This document shows, piece after piece, positions 1 through 23,755 of a DNA stretch of 64,000 nucleotides. The notes below the pieces were generated by a model. The model was not told the DNA's origin. It saw only the letters and a program-made list of their open reading frames with translations, and made no database searches. The number at the start of each line of letters is the position of its first letter. The first letter of the stretch is position 1. Made by a program: the position numbers and the translations under genes. The DNA comes from Prunella strophiata (Eukaryota; Chordata; Aves; Passeriformes; Prunellidae). The DNA is taken from positions 9,153,187 to 9,217,186 of the forward strand of contig JAZBQD010000027.1 of NCBI GenBank assembly GCA_036583965.1. Direction: 5' to 3'.

Positions 1-194
1 CGCCGCCACCTGCCCGCGCTCCCGCAGCTCGCCGGGCCGAGGCGGGGCCGGGGGCGGCCCAGGCCGCCGGCCGCGTCCCCCGCCGGTGTCGCTGCGGCGC
101 CGGAACGGCGGCGCGGAGGTGTGCTCGGGGCGGGGCGGCGGCAACCGCCGAGCCGGGACGCGGCCCTGCCCCGCCCGGCCCCGCCTCGCTCCCC
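1..194 (+). promoter_or_regulatory. POMGNT1: CpG island promoter and non-coding exon 1 of POMGNT1
   Basis: The first 200 bases are extremely GC- and CpG-rich and are followed by a consensus splice donor (GTGAGT) at 195. The next exon of POMGNT1 carries the start codon, so this stretch is best read as the promoter plus the non-coding first exon. The transcription start cannot be placed and the island probably continues upstream of the window. CpG density falls off after about 620. The exon end at 194 rests only on the donor match. Confidence 0.55.
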
Positions 195-1071
195 GTGAGT
201 AGCGCGGCCCGCACACTCCCTCCGGCCCTCCCCGCGGTCCCCACCTCCCGCCTGGGTCCCCCTCTCCCCGCCGCCGCTCTTTGCCGCCCTCACACAGCCG
301 GCTCTCCCGCCCCGCCCGGAGCGCCTGGGTGCCCTTCGCCTCCTCCGCCCCCCGAGCGCCTCCGGGCCCCTCAGCGCTCCTCTCCCCGCCCTGCCTGGCC
401 TTGCCGGGGCGCGCTGTGCCCCACACAGGTCCCTGGCCCTGCCAGGGCTCCACATCCCGCCCAGGCCCAGCGCTCTGCTCCCCGCGGGGCGCCCGGCCTC
501 CCGCTGGCACAGCTCCTGTGCCCGGGGTGCTGCAGGCTCCGGCAGGACCCGCTGCTGCTCCCCGAGTCCGGCTGGCTGCACCCCGATGGCGGCATGGGGC
601 TGTCGGTGGGGAGGGATGTCTCTCCACCAGGGACCCCGCTGGCACAAATGGCCAGTGAGGCCTATTCGTAACAACTGATGGTCCAGGATCTATCGTCTGC
701 CTGTGACTTTGGGCTGCTTTTCTTCCCCGGAGTGCCCATGGCACTGCAGCAGCCTCGCTGAGCGTTTGGCCTGGAGCAGAGGCAGCCACTGGCCCATGAG
801 TTCAGGGGCTTCCCCTCACCCTGCAGCAAAGTCTGGCCTCCTGCATTGCTCCCAGCAGGAGTTCTGGCAGGCAGGGAAGCTCCAAAGGGCTTTTGCTCAC
901 AGCACATCAGCATGCTCCACAGCCACTGCTCGTGCCAGGCTCTGTCTTTGCTGGGGAGAGGGTTTGAATGCAGCTCCCTCAGCCTGCACCCATCCCGGCA
1001 GGGAGCCCCGATGGACATGAGAGGAGAGCAGCACACATCCTGACCCCCACCCCGTGCCAGCCCCCGGGACT
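195..1071 (+). other. POMGNT1 intron 1 and 5' UTR of exon 2
   Basis: There is no coding homology here. The intron probably ends at a CAG acceptor shortly before the start codon, for example at about 1060, leaving only about 11 bases of 5' UTR in exon 2. Short open frames in this GC-rich stretch are compositional. Confidence 0.45.
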
Positions 1072-12707
<11,636 letters not shown>

Positions 12708-15525
12708 GGCTGGCAGCTGGAAGCAGAGGGGACCAGGGGAGCACAGAGACCCCCACGGTGCAGAGACAGAGTTGGCAGCAGCTCTCCAGGCTGGTGACTG
12801 GATACAGACTCCTGTTCTGGGCTGCAGAAGCAGATGTTGGGCTCCCTCCAGCCCCCTGTTGTGGTCTCCCTTTCCCTTGCACAGGACAGGGTCCTTCCCT
12901 GCAGATATGTCACCCCAATCCCAGGAACTTGGTTTTTTTAACACAGACACTCTACTAACGCTGCTCCTTTTGCCCCCTGGCTGGGCAAGGCTGGAGGAAA
13001 GAGATGCTCAACTAGAGCCTAGAGGGGGCCTCAGAAAACACCTCTGCTCTCCTTTTTGGCCCTGAAGTCCTGAGAAGGCTGCACAGTGCCAGTGCTGCAG
13101 CCTGCCAGCTGGGTGTTATTTATTAACTCTTGCCTGCTGGCTTTGTGCCCCATGGTGAACACAGTGCTGAAGAGGGGATATTCCAGCATCTCTCCTGTTA
13201 CCTGCACAATGGATGCACCTTGAAGACTGTGTGCTGGGTTGGACATCTCCCTGCACACTGGCTTTGCTGCATGGGTTGCAGGCACTGGTGCAGCCCAGCT
13301 CACAGAAAAGGGAATGGTGGACAGGAGCTGGACTTGCTGCAGACACAGAGGGAGCACCCAGCACAAGGGCAGTCAGCTCTGGAAGCTGGAGGTGATTGTA
13401 GGTGGAAGTGGACCAGGCTGTGTGCTCTGGCTCAGACTGTCCTCACCCACCTTCTCTGTGGGGAGCAGCCCTGCCCCTGGGTTGTGGGAGAGGGGGTGAA
13501 AGTGCCTTGCAGAGTGAGGAGGGAGCAGCCAGCAGGAATCATCCCCTGGCTGCAGGGGCTGGCTGGGCCAGGGTCATCTGGAGTGAGAGATGCTGCACTA
13601 TGGTCCTTGCCTGTGGTACTGTACCTTGCCTCTCCATCCTCCCTGCCCTGCTATCCCCTGCTTCTGCTGAAGGCAGAGGAGTTTCTTCTCCTGAATTCCC
13701 ACTCTTACTGTGGTAAGCTGCTGGCAGGGAAGCTATGAGCTGGTCTGGGATGGGCAGCCTGGCCCTCCCGCTGTGGTACACCCCTCGTGCAGAGGGAGGG
13801 GCAGAGGGAGGGGGTTCCGTGCCTTAGGAAGGATCCCAGGGCCCCCTCCCATCCCCAGCCATTTGGTACTAATGTCCCTGCACCCTGAGGGGACAGTCCT
13901 GGTCCCCTTGCTCAGTACAGCTCCTCCTCTCATCCGTGCAGCAAGAGACCCGTTCTCTGCCCATCCCCTGGCCTCGGGCAGGGATGCAGTGCTCTGGCTT
14001 GCCTTTGGGAGAAGGAATTGCTGCTCAGCCCTTTCCCTGAGGTAACAGGGGCTCTTCCCCTTCATTTTCTCACTGTGAACTGAGCATTGGGGTCTACACT
14101 ACACTAACTTATTTATTTATTGCTCCTGGGAAGGGGTGGATAACAGGAAGCAGCATGGAGAGCTGGCAGCCCCCAGCCTGCAGAAGTGCAGTCCATGGGA
14201 GGTTTGTGTCTTGTCCTCCTGGCTCCACCCTCTGTTCCCTGCTTTTCTCCCTTGCCCAGAATAGGAATGAAAACTTGGGAACTCCTCTTGGCCAGGATGA
14301 TCCCAGTGTGGATGCAGCACAGCTCTAGCATGACTGCAGGGACTCTGACCCTCACGTGCCTGCCCCAGCAGCAGGGATGGGCTGGGGTGGGGTGGATGCA
14401 GGAGGGAACAAGAGCGTGCAGTGGCACCTTTGAGGCTGCAGTGCTGGTCTGGGGCTCAGCCCTGCCCTCCCCAGCCAGCCCCCACTGCTGCCCTTCCATG
14501 GGACTCTGCTGGGGCAGCCAGTGGGCAGGAGGCCCCTGTGCTAACCCTCAGGGTAAGGCAGGTCCTTTGCAAGGATGGAAAAGGGAATTTCTTTCTGAGG
14601 AAAAGTAGCTTGCTCCCCATGCCCTGCTTTGGAAGAACTTCAAATGGCTCTCCAGTGCCCTTCGTTGGCACCTCTGTTCCCAAGGCTCAGTTTCTCTTCC
14701 CCTTGAAGCTAAATGCATCCTCTTGCCCTTCTCTGGTAGGGCTCAGGCTTGGCTTCTTCCCAGCTCCTCTTGGGGCTGGGGAAGGTGGTCCTGGGGATAG
14801 GGGATGGCTAAACATGAGTTCCCCTCTCCCCTGCCAAACAGGGCTCTGTGGCTCCCTGCTCTCAGTGACAGCAGGACTCAGCTGGTGGGCTTTAGTCTCC
14901 CCCTTCTCCACACACCATGCCAGGCCCAGGGGGGCTGTTCTCCATCCCTCCCTGTCCCCCCAGCAGGGCTCAGGAGTGGCAGCCATGGCAGGGCTGGGTG
15001 TGTGGCATCACCAGGGTTTGACGCTTTCTGAATTGAATTATTTTTTCAAGAGTAAACATTGCAAAGCTGTTGAGCCTCGTGTGTTTCATGGCTGGCCCTG
15101 TGCAGGGTACAGGGCTGGGGTCCCTGGCTCTGGGGTCCTGCCTGGAAAGGACAGACCCCTGTCCTCTGGTGTCTTGCTCTGCCCAGGGCTGCACAGCCCT
15201 GCCCGTGGGCTAATGGTGGCCCCAGGCCTGTGCCAGCAGAGGTCCTCTGTGTGGTGCCATGCAGTGCCAGCAGGGCTGGCACAGGTTTATGAGCTGTTTC
15301 CTCCTCAAGCTTTATCACTTTTATCTTCAGTTCAGCAACTGCTGGAAACTCTGACAAAGTGCCTGGTGGCTTGTCCCCATTGTCCTCCTGGCACCTCCAG
15401 CTGCTGTGTCCTGAGAACCACAGCCTTGTCACCCTAGGGGGCAGGGAGCCCTGGCAGGGCTGGGGATGCACCCATTTCTGGGGCAGAGACCACAGGGCCT
15501 GAAATAAAGTGGTAGTGGGAGAGTG
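12708..15525 (+). other. POMGNT1: POMGNT1 3' UTR, extent uncertain
   Basis: After the TGA at 12705-12707 I find no canonical AATAAA until 15503. A variant AGTAAA lies at about 15051. A U-rich, ATTTA-containing stretch occurs near 14108-14122. The human 3' UTR is much shorter, so either a variant signal is used earlier or the UTR is long here. The long open frame at 14421-15437 (+) looks compositional. Confidence 0.45.
15503..15508 (+). terminator. POMGNT1: Candidate POMGNT1 polyadenylation signal AATAAA
   Basis: This is the first canonical hexamer downstream of the stop codon in the sense direction. A GT-rich stretch (GTGGTAGTGGGAGAGTGT) follows, as expected for a cleavage-stimulating element. 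Confidence 0.5.
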
Positions 15526-16390
15526 TCAGCCATCAGCATGGACCTGCTGCCTCCTCTCCCCTGCCTGATCCCTGTGCCAGGCTGATGGAGAGCCTTGGCT
15601 CATCACCCCCAGGGGTGGTGATGCCAGGGTTCATTACCCAAGTCCCTGGGACACTTGTTAGATGAGCCAGGTTGCTCATCATCCTGCCCTTTTTGGGGGG
15701 TCTCTCTCACTTCCTGGTGCATCCTGCTGGTGCTGGAGCATTCCCAGCTGTCCCAGGAGCTGGCTGGGCAACTGTGCCCTCACCTGCCCACCCTGAAGTC
15801 CGAGCCAGTGGCTGCCCCAGCTCAGCCCCGTGTGGCAGCAGCTGCAGCACGTGCTGCCCGAGCTGCAGGTCTCACCCAGCCCCCCCAGCCCGGCCTCTGG
15901 CTTTGTGCAGCCCTACAAAGGAGAACCTGTCCGGGCTGCTCCACCTCCCAGGAGCTGGCTGATAATTAAACAAAAGCAAAATAGTGAAACTTGACCTTTC
16001 CAGAGCTCGTGGGGGTGGGGAATTTTGCATAGGTTCCGGTGGTGTTTGTTTTTATGCATCATAGTTTTGTGTTGGAGATCTCTGTGCTGAGGAAGCAGGA
16101 AGTCCCTGTGCTCCAGTGATGGGCTGGTATGTGGACACAAGGATCCAGGCTGACCCTTCCCATGGCACATGGGTTCCTCTGTGCCCCAGAGATGGAGGGA
16201 AGGGCCTTCCAGCCAGAGTCCCCTGGGATAACACACCCAGTCCTCTTGAATGGAGAGATGTCAGCACTAGAAGGATGCTCTGTGCTGCCCCCATCTCCTC
16301 CCCTGCGAGGGAGGGAGTCAGTGGTGCTGTGCCCAGCCACTTGCATCCCAGCCCAGGGAACTGATCCTAAATTTTCAGCACCCTCTGCCT

Positions 16391-16475
16391 CATAAAAAGT
16401 CAAAATGCCAAAAGCATTTATGAATAAAAAGTCATAAATGCCAAAAGCATTTATGAATAAATAGTCATAAGTGCC
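16391..16475. repeat. AT-rich 32/33-bp tandem repeat, about 2.4 copies
   Basis: Unit 1 is 16399-16430, unit 2 is 16431-16463, and a partial third is 16464-16475. They share the core ATGCCAAAAGCATTTATGAA. Each unit is partly self-complementary (CATTTATGAATAAA against TCATAAATG), so it could fold into small hairpins. Confidence 0.85.
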
Positions 16476-16706
16476 AAGGTGCCCAAACTGCTCCCAGGAA
16501 GGGGCTCTGCTTGGCTTCTCATTCCCAGCTTTGAGGGGGGGTCCTTTCCCTGCACCCAGCCCATTCCTGTCCCTGTTCCCTGCTGTGCCTGCTGACACAG
16601 GGCTGCCACCTTCTGTGCCCACATTTAAGGTAGGTGGCAAATTAATCTTCAACTGGGTATCCAGGATTGCTGTGATGGTTATTGTGCACTTCCTGCCCGT
16701 TGCAGC

Positions 16707-16719
16707 ATTAATGATTAAC
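16707..16719. promoter_or_regulatory. Near-perfect HNF1-type palindrome
   Basis: ATTAATGATTAAC matches the HNF1 consensus GTTAATNATTAAC at 12 of 13 positions counting the free centre. It sits in an AT-rich block about 3 kb beyond the 3' end of TSPAN1, an epithelial gene. Binding and target are inferred, not shown. Confidence 0.4.
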
Positions 16720-19176
16720 ACGCCAGGTTCAATGTCAGCTCCTACCTGCTGCCTTTTGAATAGCCCTTGCATTGCCTCCTCTGGTATCCCAGCAAAATAA
16801 TTAGGGCAGGGAGCTGCCTAGAAAGCACTGCTGGGGTTAGGCTGGCACTCAGGTTTATCTCTGAGGAAGAGGAGAAGGGGAGTCAAGCAGGCAGTCTGTG
16901 CCAGGGAAGGGGTGCACTGCCTCACTTCTTCCCCTGGACCAGCCTGTGCCCTTCAAGGATATCCTCTTCTCCCCAGTCTGGGAACATCCTGTCCCAGCTT
17001 TTACAGCAGGCAGGGGAAACTCCCCACAGCGGGCACTCCTGGGGCAGTTAATGCTGGATGAGTTTGCTTTGGCTTCTTATTACCCCCTTTATTAGCACAA
17101 ACCAAAGAGGTGCAGCTCCTCCTCCTCCTCATGTACCTGTTCCCATCAACGCCGATTCCCAGGAAGGAGGGGCGGCTCCTTTCCTAAATTACCGAGCCCT
17201 GCCCACTCCCTGCCGGCACAGGCGCCTGCACCACGCAGGGTTCCGCCTGCCGTGCCCCGGGGCCGGTGATGCCGCTGGAGAGTGCGCCCTACAAATCTCC
17301 AGGAATTCTGGTCTCTGTGCAGTTCCCGTCATGGCACTGGCTGCTTGCCCAACGTCCCTGCAGGGAGACTTTGCCCTCCTGCCTTCCCTCACCCTGTACC
17401 CCAGGTGGAAAAGAAGAACCCTCACTCTGGCACACACCCAGAAGTGCCAGGTTCTCCAGCGATCTCCTCCTTATGCCATCTCCCGGGGGCAATAAGGAAG
17501 TTTCTGTTTGCCACCACAAGCCCTCAGGCACCTTTTGGCCTTGTGCTGTCAGTTTCTGATTGCCCCAGAGTGCCAGTCTGTGACAATTGGGCGAGTCTAA
17601 GGGATATAAAGTGCAGAGGTGCCTGCTGGGGGCGGGTGGTGGGCTGGGATGTACCACTGGGACACTGTGGGGAAAGCAGCTGGAACGGGATCTCCTTGGA
17701 GAGCCCGAAGGCTGTGGCAGTGCTTGGGCAGTGGAAGGGGAGGGCAGGGGCACAGGGGAGGCTGTGCCAGTCCAGTTTACCCCCACTGCTCCGATTTTGG
17801 CAGCCAAGAGCCGCGGAGGGCGATTGGGAGGAATCACATCCGTGAGGTGAAACTGGTCCTTCAAGTTTTCCCAGCGGGTAAAGGGGAGGGACCAAGCCCG
17901 TGGCTGCAGGGTTATTTACAAAACTCAGAGCCACAGAAACAGCCTGACCCATGGAAACCCCATGGCCAGGAGGAGTTGCAAAGGTGGAAGGCAGCAGTTT
18001 CACTCCTGAGCCTGCCCCACAGGGGTGATGGTGACAGGGTGTGTGCCAGGAGCCAGCTCTGCAAGGCATCCCAAAAACAGGGGCAGGAGGACATGGCCAG
18101 GTGTGCCCAGCTCTGTGCCAGCTGGCTCCTGGGCACCATAACACCTCCAGGAAGGGCTTCCTGGCAGCTCCTGCATCCTTGGACAGGGAAAAGAGGCATA
18201 AAAGCCCTGACCTCACCCATGAGGTGACCCCAGCTTATGGTAGAACTGGGACCTATTTATTCACCTGCCCAGGAAAGACAAGGCTATTTCCTGGCAGCTT
18301 CCCCCCACACCTTGCCATGGGGCAGGGCCAAATGCCATGTCCTCAGGGCTAATACCCCAGTGTGGGGGGTGGGTGCCCATGCCTGTCCCACTGTTCCCTG
18401 CCTGCTCCTGTCCCTGTGACAGGTCCTGGATGGCACCAGGGACATGCCAGACCACAGCAGTGCCTCAGTGCAGCCTGGTACCTGGGCAGGAGCTGATAAG
18501 GGGGTGCCACAGCAGTGCTGGGGAGGCTGTTTGCACACTGGCCTCCTGCCACCACCCCTGTCCTTCACAGCCCCACAACCATGGCAAAAACAGGGTGAAG
18601 GAGCTCTTGAAGGAGCACCACCCTGGCTGTGCTTCTGCAGTGGAGAAACTGAGGCAGAGTGAGTGTATCCTCAAGAGCAGAGAGGGAGTAGCAGGGGACA
18701 AAGGGGGTGTCTGGAAACCCCCCAAGCCCACCCACACCTCCCACATCCCCACACACAGAGGGAGGGCATGCTGCATCACACACAGGCAGTGCAGGACAGC
18801 TCTGGGGTGGAGATGTTCACAGGTGGGGGTGGCAGGATCCCTCCCTCTCCACCACCCCATTCTGGGTTCCTGCAGCTGATGGGGACACAGGAACCCCCCA
18901 GCCAGCCCTGCCTTTCAAGCCAAGCTGCTGCTCAGTCCCTGGCTGGCTGTTGTGAGCAAGCAGTGGCTGTTGCAGAGGGCAGGGGATGGAAGGGTGGTGC
19001 CCCCTGCACCCTGTCTGTTGTGCAAACACGGGGCTGATCTGTTTCCAGGCACCTGAGCAGGTGAGGAGCCACAGGCAGGGAGGGCAGGGAGGCTGTGGGC
19101 AGGGCTGTGCTGCCTTCAAGGACGTGGAAGGGAAGGGGGAAGGGAGGTGAGGCAGCCCCCACCCCTGCACAGGGTA

Positions 19177-19894
19177 TTTATTAAAGGCAGCACCAAGATC
19201 AACTTCAGAAAACAATTTGTATCCAAGATGAAAAATTTATTTGCACTTCTTTACAGCATGGAGAGGGGCTCAGGCACAAAATGGCAGGGGGTACAGGGCA
19301 GCCTCAGCCCCTGCAGAGCAGGGAGCACCAGGGCTGTCTCCATGCCAGGGAAGGGGCAGAGACCAGCCAGCACCCAGCCAGCCCCTCTTTCAGGGGACCA
19401 CATGGCAACAAGGCCAGGGCTGGCAGAAAACAGGTGCAGGAGGAGATACATCCCCAGTGAGGGTGTAGTTACCACCTCAAAGTGATGCAGGGGGACACGG
19501 TGGGGACAGTGAGAGCAGTACAGCACCCACCTGCAGGGGTTTATCAAGGCATCACTGTGCCATTGCCAGATCAGCAGCCCTGAACAGCCCCTGTGCTGCT
19601 CTCTATCTCCTGCTGGCATCAGCCAAACAGACCAAGTAGCTTCTCCCAACACCCCACTCCCCTCAATCAAAAAACACCCCAAATCTCTATGTACAGGCTC
19701 CATATGCCATATCAGTACAAAAATATACACAAACTCTACAGATCCCAGCTCAGTAGATCAAAATACAGCTACAAATCACAGTGCACAGGACAGCATCAGA
19801 CCCAGGGAGGGACGGGGTCCCCCTGAGAGCATGGCACGCCACAGGTGCCCCCAAGCATGGGGGGGTGGCAGGTCATCCTCCTGCCTCAGGGGGG
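19177..19894 (-). other. TSPAN1: TSPAN1 3' UTR with two AATAAA signals
   Basis: Reading on the minus strand from the stop codon at 19895-19897, AATAAA hexamers occur at 19236-19241 and 19177-19182. Either would give a 3' UTR of about 0.65-0.75 kb. Confidence 0.6.
19236..19241 (-). terminator. TSPAN1: Candidate TSPAN1 polyadenylation signal
   Basis: This is the first canonical AATAAA on the minus strand downstream of the TSPAN1 stop codon. A second lies about 60 bases further on, at 19177-19182. Confidence 0.55.
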
Positions 19895-22800
19895 TCACTT
19901 CTCATCCAGATGACAGTACAGGTACATGGAAACTGCCATGGCTGCAATCTGGGGGTGGCAAGGTGCAAATCAGCCCCCTGACATGTGCAGCCTCCCTCCC
20001 TTCCCAACAGGGGTTTGGGTCCCAGCCCACCATCCCCAGTGCACCAGGGGAGGGCTGGACGTGCCCAGGGGACAAGGCTCAGTAGCCTGGGGCTGCAGGT
20101 GGTCCGTGGAGCTGCACCAGCCCCCTGGGCCCCCCAGGCTGGTCCAGCCCCACCCTCAGGCACAAGGAGGAGGCAGCCCAGCAGTGCCCAGGCACTCACC
20201 TCCAAGGCAGCGATGCCGGCGGCCACGCCGCCCGCCACTCCCGCGTTGGTCCTGATTTCCTCCAAGATCTGCTTGAAGCAGCCCTGCACGAGGCAACCAC
20301 AGGGGTGAGGATGGCAAGAAGTGGTGATGCCCCAACTGCCAGGGCACAGCATCCCCCAGAAAGGGAGGTACTGCTTCTCCAACCCAGAGCACACAGCCGT
20401 GGAGAAGGTCTGAGGCTTCAGGGGCAACTCAGCCACTTCTCTGACCAAATATTGGGTGGGGAGTGAGGAAAGGAAGGGAAGAAGCAGGAAAATCACCCAA
20501 AAAGGTGCCTGGGTTCATGCTCAGCACCAGGCATGCCACTCTATTCCATTTAGGACCAGAGCAACATAACAGCTTTACTTGTTTCTACCAGGGCTGTTTC
20601 CACCACAGCCTCCCCTCAGAACTTGTGGGACCACCATGTGCAGAACTGGGGCTGGAGCTACAGGAGAGGGCTCCCCGTGCCCAGGCACACCCCAAGTCAG
20701 GCTCTGCCAGTGGCCAGGAGCCAGCAGCACACCATACCTGGACAGCCTTTTCTGCAGCCACCGTGCTGTTGCAGGGGCTCTCTGTGCCACAGCACTGCTT
20801 GGGGTAGCCGTGGTATTTCTCAGAAAAGTAGGAGTTGTTGAAGTCTGTGTAGTTATTAAGGCCACAGCAGTGAACCTAAGAGGCAGAGAGAGGAAAGGAT
20901 GGGAAGAGCATCCTTCAGATCTCCCTCCAGGCTCTGACACCATCTGGACCCCACTGGCTCATGGAGGGGGTCACCCAGCTCAACCCTGCTTCAGTGGGCT
21001 GCTCAGAAGTCACCTTGGGACCAAGGTTTTGCCCCACACACCAGCACATACAGCTCCCACCCCACTAGGTCCCAAGCAGGTTGTTCCCAGGAACCTGGGA
21101 AATCAAGGGGGTGGTGACAGCTCAGCACATCCAGGATTGGGATGTGTCCCCACTTCCAGGATTGGGATGTGTCCCCACTTCCATCTCACTGTCCCACCCA
21201 GATGTGCACCACCCAAGCCCATGTTGGGAGGATCCCAACCCACAGGTGAGGTCCACAGGGCTCAGCACACCTCTGTCATGGTGAGATCCCAGATCTGTGT
21301 GAATGTGTCATTCATCCCATACTTCTCCTTCAGGAGTGGGGTCACCAGACCTGTCAGTAACGTCTCTGCCTGGAAGAAAGGGCAGAAGAACACCATCAGA
21401 GAAGGTCCTGGGGAGCACCACAGAGCTGAGCACTCCCCCACTGCTCCCAGGCTATGGAGAGGAGACCAAAAGACCCAGCATGGCAAGAAGTCACACCATG
21501 TCCCTTTGACCCACAGAGTTTTCCTCTTCCCCACTAACCAGTGCTTTATGGCACAAGGTCATTTATGCCCAGTGAGTCATCTGATAAGTGAGGGAACCAG
21601 GAATGAGTTTGCCCTGCAGTTGACTTCTCTAGTGCCTAATGAGGCAGTCACCTTTCTCCCCAGGTGGTTTCTCAGGTGCCTAATAATGGAGTAAGTTTGC
21701 TCAGCATGAGGCAATAGGGACTTCCTCCTCCAGTGGCTCCTACCCTCAGAGGTAGGGAGGTGTCAAGCCTTGAGCTGGTTGGGGACTGAGGGGTTTGACA
21801 GAAGGAAGTGGGCAAAACTTGTCCTAAAAATATGAGGGTGATGATATAACATATCCCCTGTTCCCACCACCCTCAGGCCACTTCAGCCTGCCCATGTAGC
21901 TGGTGCCAGCAGTGACCACTGTCCCTTCCTCCTGCAGCACTGACCACTACACAGCAACCACACCCATGGGCAGCACTGCCAGCCCATTCTCCTGTTGTCC
22001 CAAGGGGTAGGACAGGTCCCAGATCAGCCCAGCCCAAGATTCAGGTATTGCACTCACAAGACCTGTGAAGACCAGAGCCACCACGGCAGCAGCAACTTCA
22101 GCAATGAAGATGATCAGCACCACTGAGAAGAACTAGGACACAGCAAGGGGAGGGAGGTCAAACCAACAGCCAGAATCCTCAGGGGCCCCTGGAACTCATC
22201 TGCTTCCTCAGGGCTCCAGCCCTCCTGCCTCACTGCCTTCAGCTCTGCTCCTGGGCAGGAGCAGCAGGACCTTGGGGTCCTCCAGCTGCATGGGGCTGAG
22301 CTCTCTGGACACACTCCAAGAGCCCTCAGCACACCCTCCTGCCTCCTCTCACCCGTTCCTGGGGCAGACTGAGACCAGCACTGCCTTCCCAAGGGCCACC
22401 CAGACTGCCACACATGGAAACACCCACAGAGAAATCTGCCCATCAGGTCCCCCCCACCACAGGCCCAGCTCAAGTGAGGCTTGGTAAGGAGGTCAGTCCA
22501 GGTGCATACCATCATCAGGAGACATTTGCTCTCCTTCTGGGCACCGTAGCACCCGAGGAAGCCGATGACCAGCAGGATGGCACCAATGACAATGAGGAGG
22601 TAGGCCACGTTCACAACCTGCAGGACACTGGAGGAGAGCGTCCCAAACAGCTTCAGGAATGACTCTCCATCCACTTTGACCCAGATGCCAACTCCCAGGA
22701 GGGCCCCACCACTGAGCTGGAGGAGAAAGGCAATGTCAGCTTCCAGGTAGGCAGGAGATTTGGTGTTCAGGCAAGGCCCTGGCACGGGTGTTTCTCACCT

Positions 22801-23755
22801 CAGCAGTTTTTCACTACGCCAAAGCAAGGCTTTGTGGCACCGTGGGCAGCTCAGGGCACTGCCAGATGGGTCAGTACCCTGGAACACTCCCCACCACCAG
22901 CACATCCCCTGGGCAGTGTCACAGCTGTCCCCTCCCCAGCCCGAGGGGTTTCAGTGCCAGCAGTGGAGCAGCCGAGCCAGCAGTGCCACCAGCCTCCCCA
23001 CGACCCCACATGGCCACCACCACCCTGCCACCAGCTCCTCCACACAGGGCAGCTGCCTGCCCACCCAGAGGAGAAGCTGAGCAGCCCCTGACCCCAGACA
23101 GCCACGTACTCCTGGGCAAGGTCAGCTCTGGGCTGCCTGCAGTGTGTGCCAGCCCTGCCCTCTGCCCACTCGACCCTCCCCACCACACTCAAACCCCAGC
23201 AGGAGCTTTACAGAGGGAGTGTTTCAGCAGGGGCACTTCCCAAGGCTGTATCCCACCACACCCCCCTTCCAGGTGGCTGCTGCACAGCCAGGGCAGCTCC
23301 TGCAGGCTCCACTCCCTTAGCCCTGGGTGGGAATAGAGCCTGCATGTGCTCTGAATTCCCGACATCCAGGAACCCAAAGCCACGGGCACACACGGGGGCT
23401 GCTCCCGTACTGAGGCAAAGCCCCGGGCAGGGACGCAGCAAACCCACTGTTCTGGGGCACCAGCACCTTGCCGAGCTCCGGCACAGCCAGGGACAGGGGC
23501 AGCTGATGCAACAGCCACCGTCCCCGGAGCAGGCACAGCCCTCTGGGCTCTGCAAGTCCCACCTACACCCACCTGCCCACACTCTCCACCCCATCGCCCA
23601 CAGAAAGGAGTCCGGAGGGGCAGGAGAGCGCGGCCAGACCCAGACCCGGCTCCAGGGGACTCCCCTCCCGCAGACCCCAGCCCCCGGGGCGCACTTACGA
23701 AGATGGCCAGGTTGAAGAGGATCATCATGACCTTGATAAAGGTGAAGCACCCCAT
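19895..23755 (-). CDS. TSPAN1: Tetraspanin-1, seven coding exons, complete
   Basis: TSPAN1 is a four-pass membrane protein of epithelial plasma membrane and endosomes that organises tetraspanin microdomains. Exons, in transcript order: 23699-23755, 22510-22716, 22058-22132, 21271-21369, 20738-20875, 20200-20283 and 19895-19948. They total about 237 residues (human 241) with no frame break. The start [19 protein letters not shown] is membrane helix 1. Exon 2 holds [13 protein letters not shown] and helix 2 with [14 protein letters not shown]. Exon 3 is helix 3 ([13 protein letters not shown]). Exons 4-5 form the large extracellular loop with CCG ([11 protein letters not shown]), a second CC ([10 protein letters not shown]) and N-glycosylation sequons NDT, NYT and NST. 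Exon 6 holds [15 protein letters not shown] and the start of helix 4. The last exon ends [10 protein letters not shown], where human ends in CNLQ. All splice sites are GT/AG. Confidence 0.95.
21131..21180. repeat. Perfect 25-bp tandem duplication in a TSPAN1 intron
   Basis: Two identical 25-base copies (21131-21155 and 21156-21180) each begin CCAGGATTGGGATGTG. They lie in the intron between coding exons 4 and 5. With no divergence, the duplication is recent. Confidence 0.9.

Larger units (their letters stand above)
15526..19176. other. Intergenic region between the convergent 3' ends of POMGNT1 and TSPAN1
   Basis: No exon of a third gene is recognisable on either strand. The contents are a 32/33-bp AT-rich tandem repeat at 16391-16475, an AT-rich block at about 16620-16800 with an HNF1-like palindrome, and a GC-rich patch at 17130-17280. 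Long antisense frames such as 16059-16772 (-) have no family features. Confidence 0.6.

Noticed and set aside
14421..15437. 338-codon open frame on the plus strand after POMGNT1
   Set aside because: It lies in the probable 3' UTR, has Cys/Pro/Ser/Leu-rich composition typical of GC-rich non-coding DNA, shows no domain, and has no splice or promoter context.
16059..16772. 237-codon open frame on the minus strand in the intergenic region
   Set aside because: It runs through the AT-rich tandem repeat (the repeated YDFLFINAFG-like string is its translation) and resembles no protein.
20579..21694. 371-codon open frame on the plus strand
   Set aside because: It is antisense to TSPAN1 exons 4 and 5 and their introns; the real genes on the minus strand explain it.
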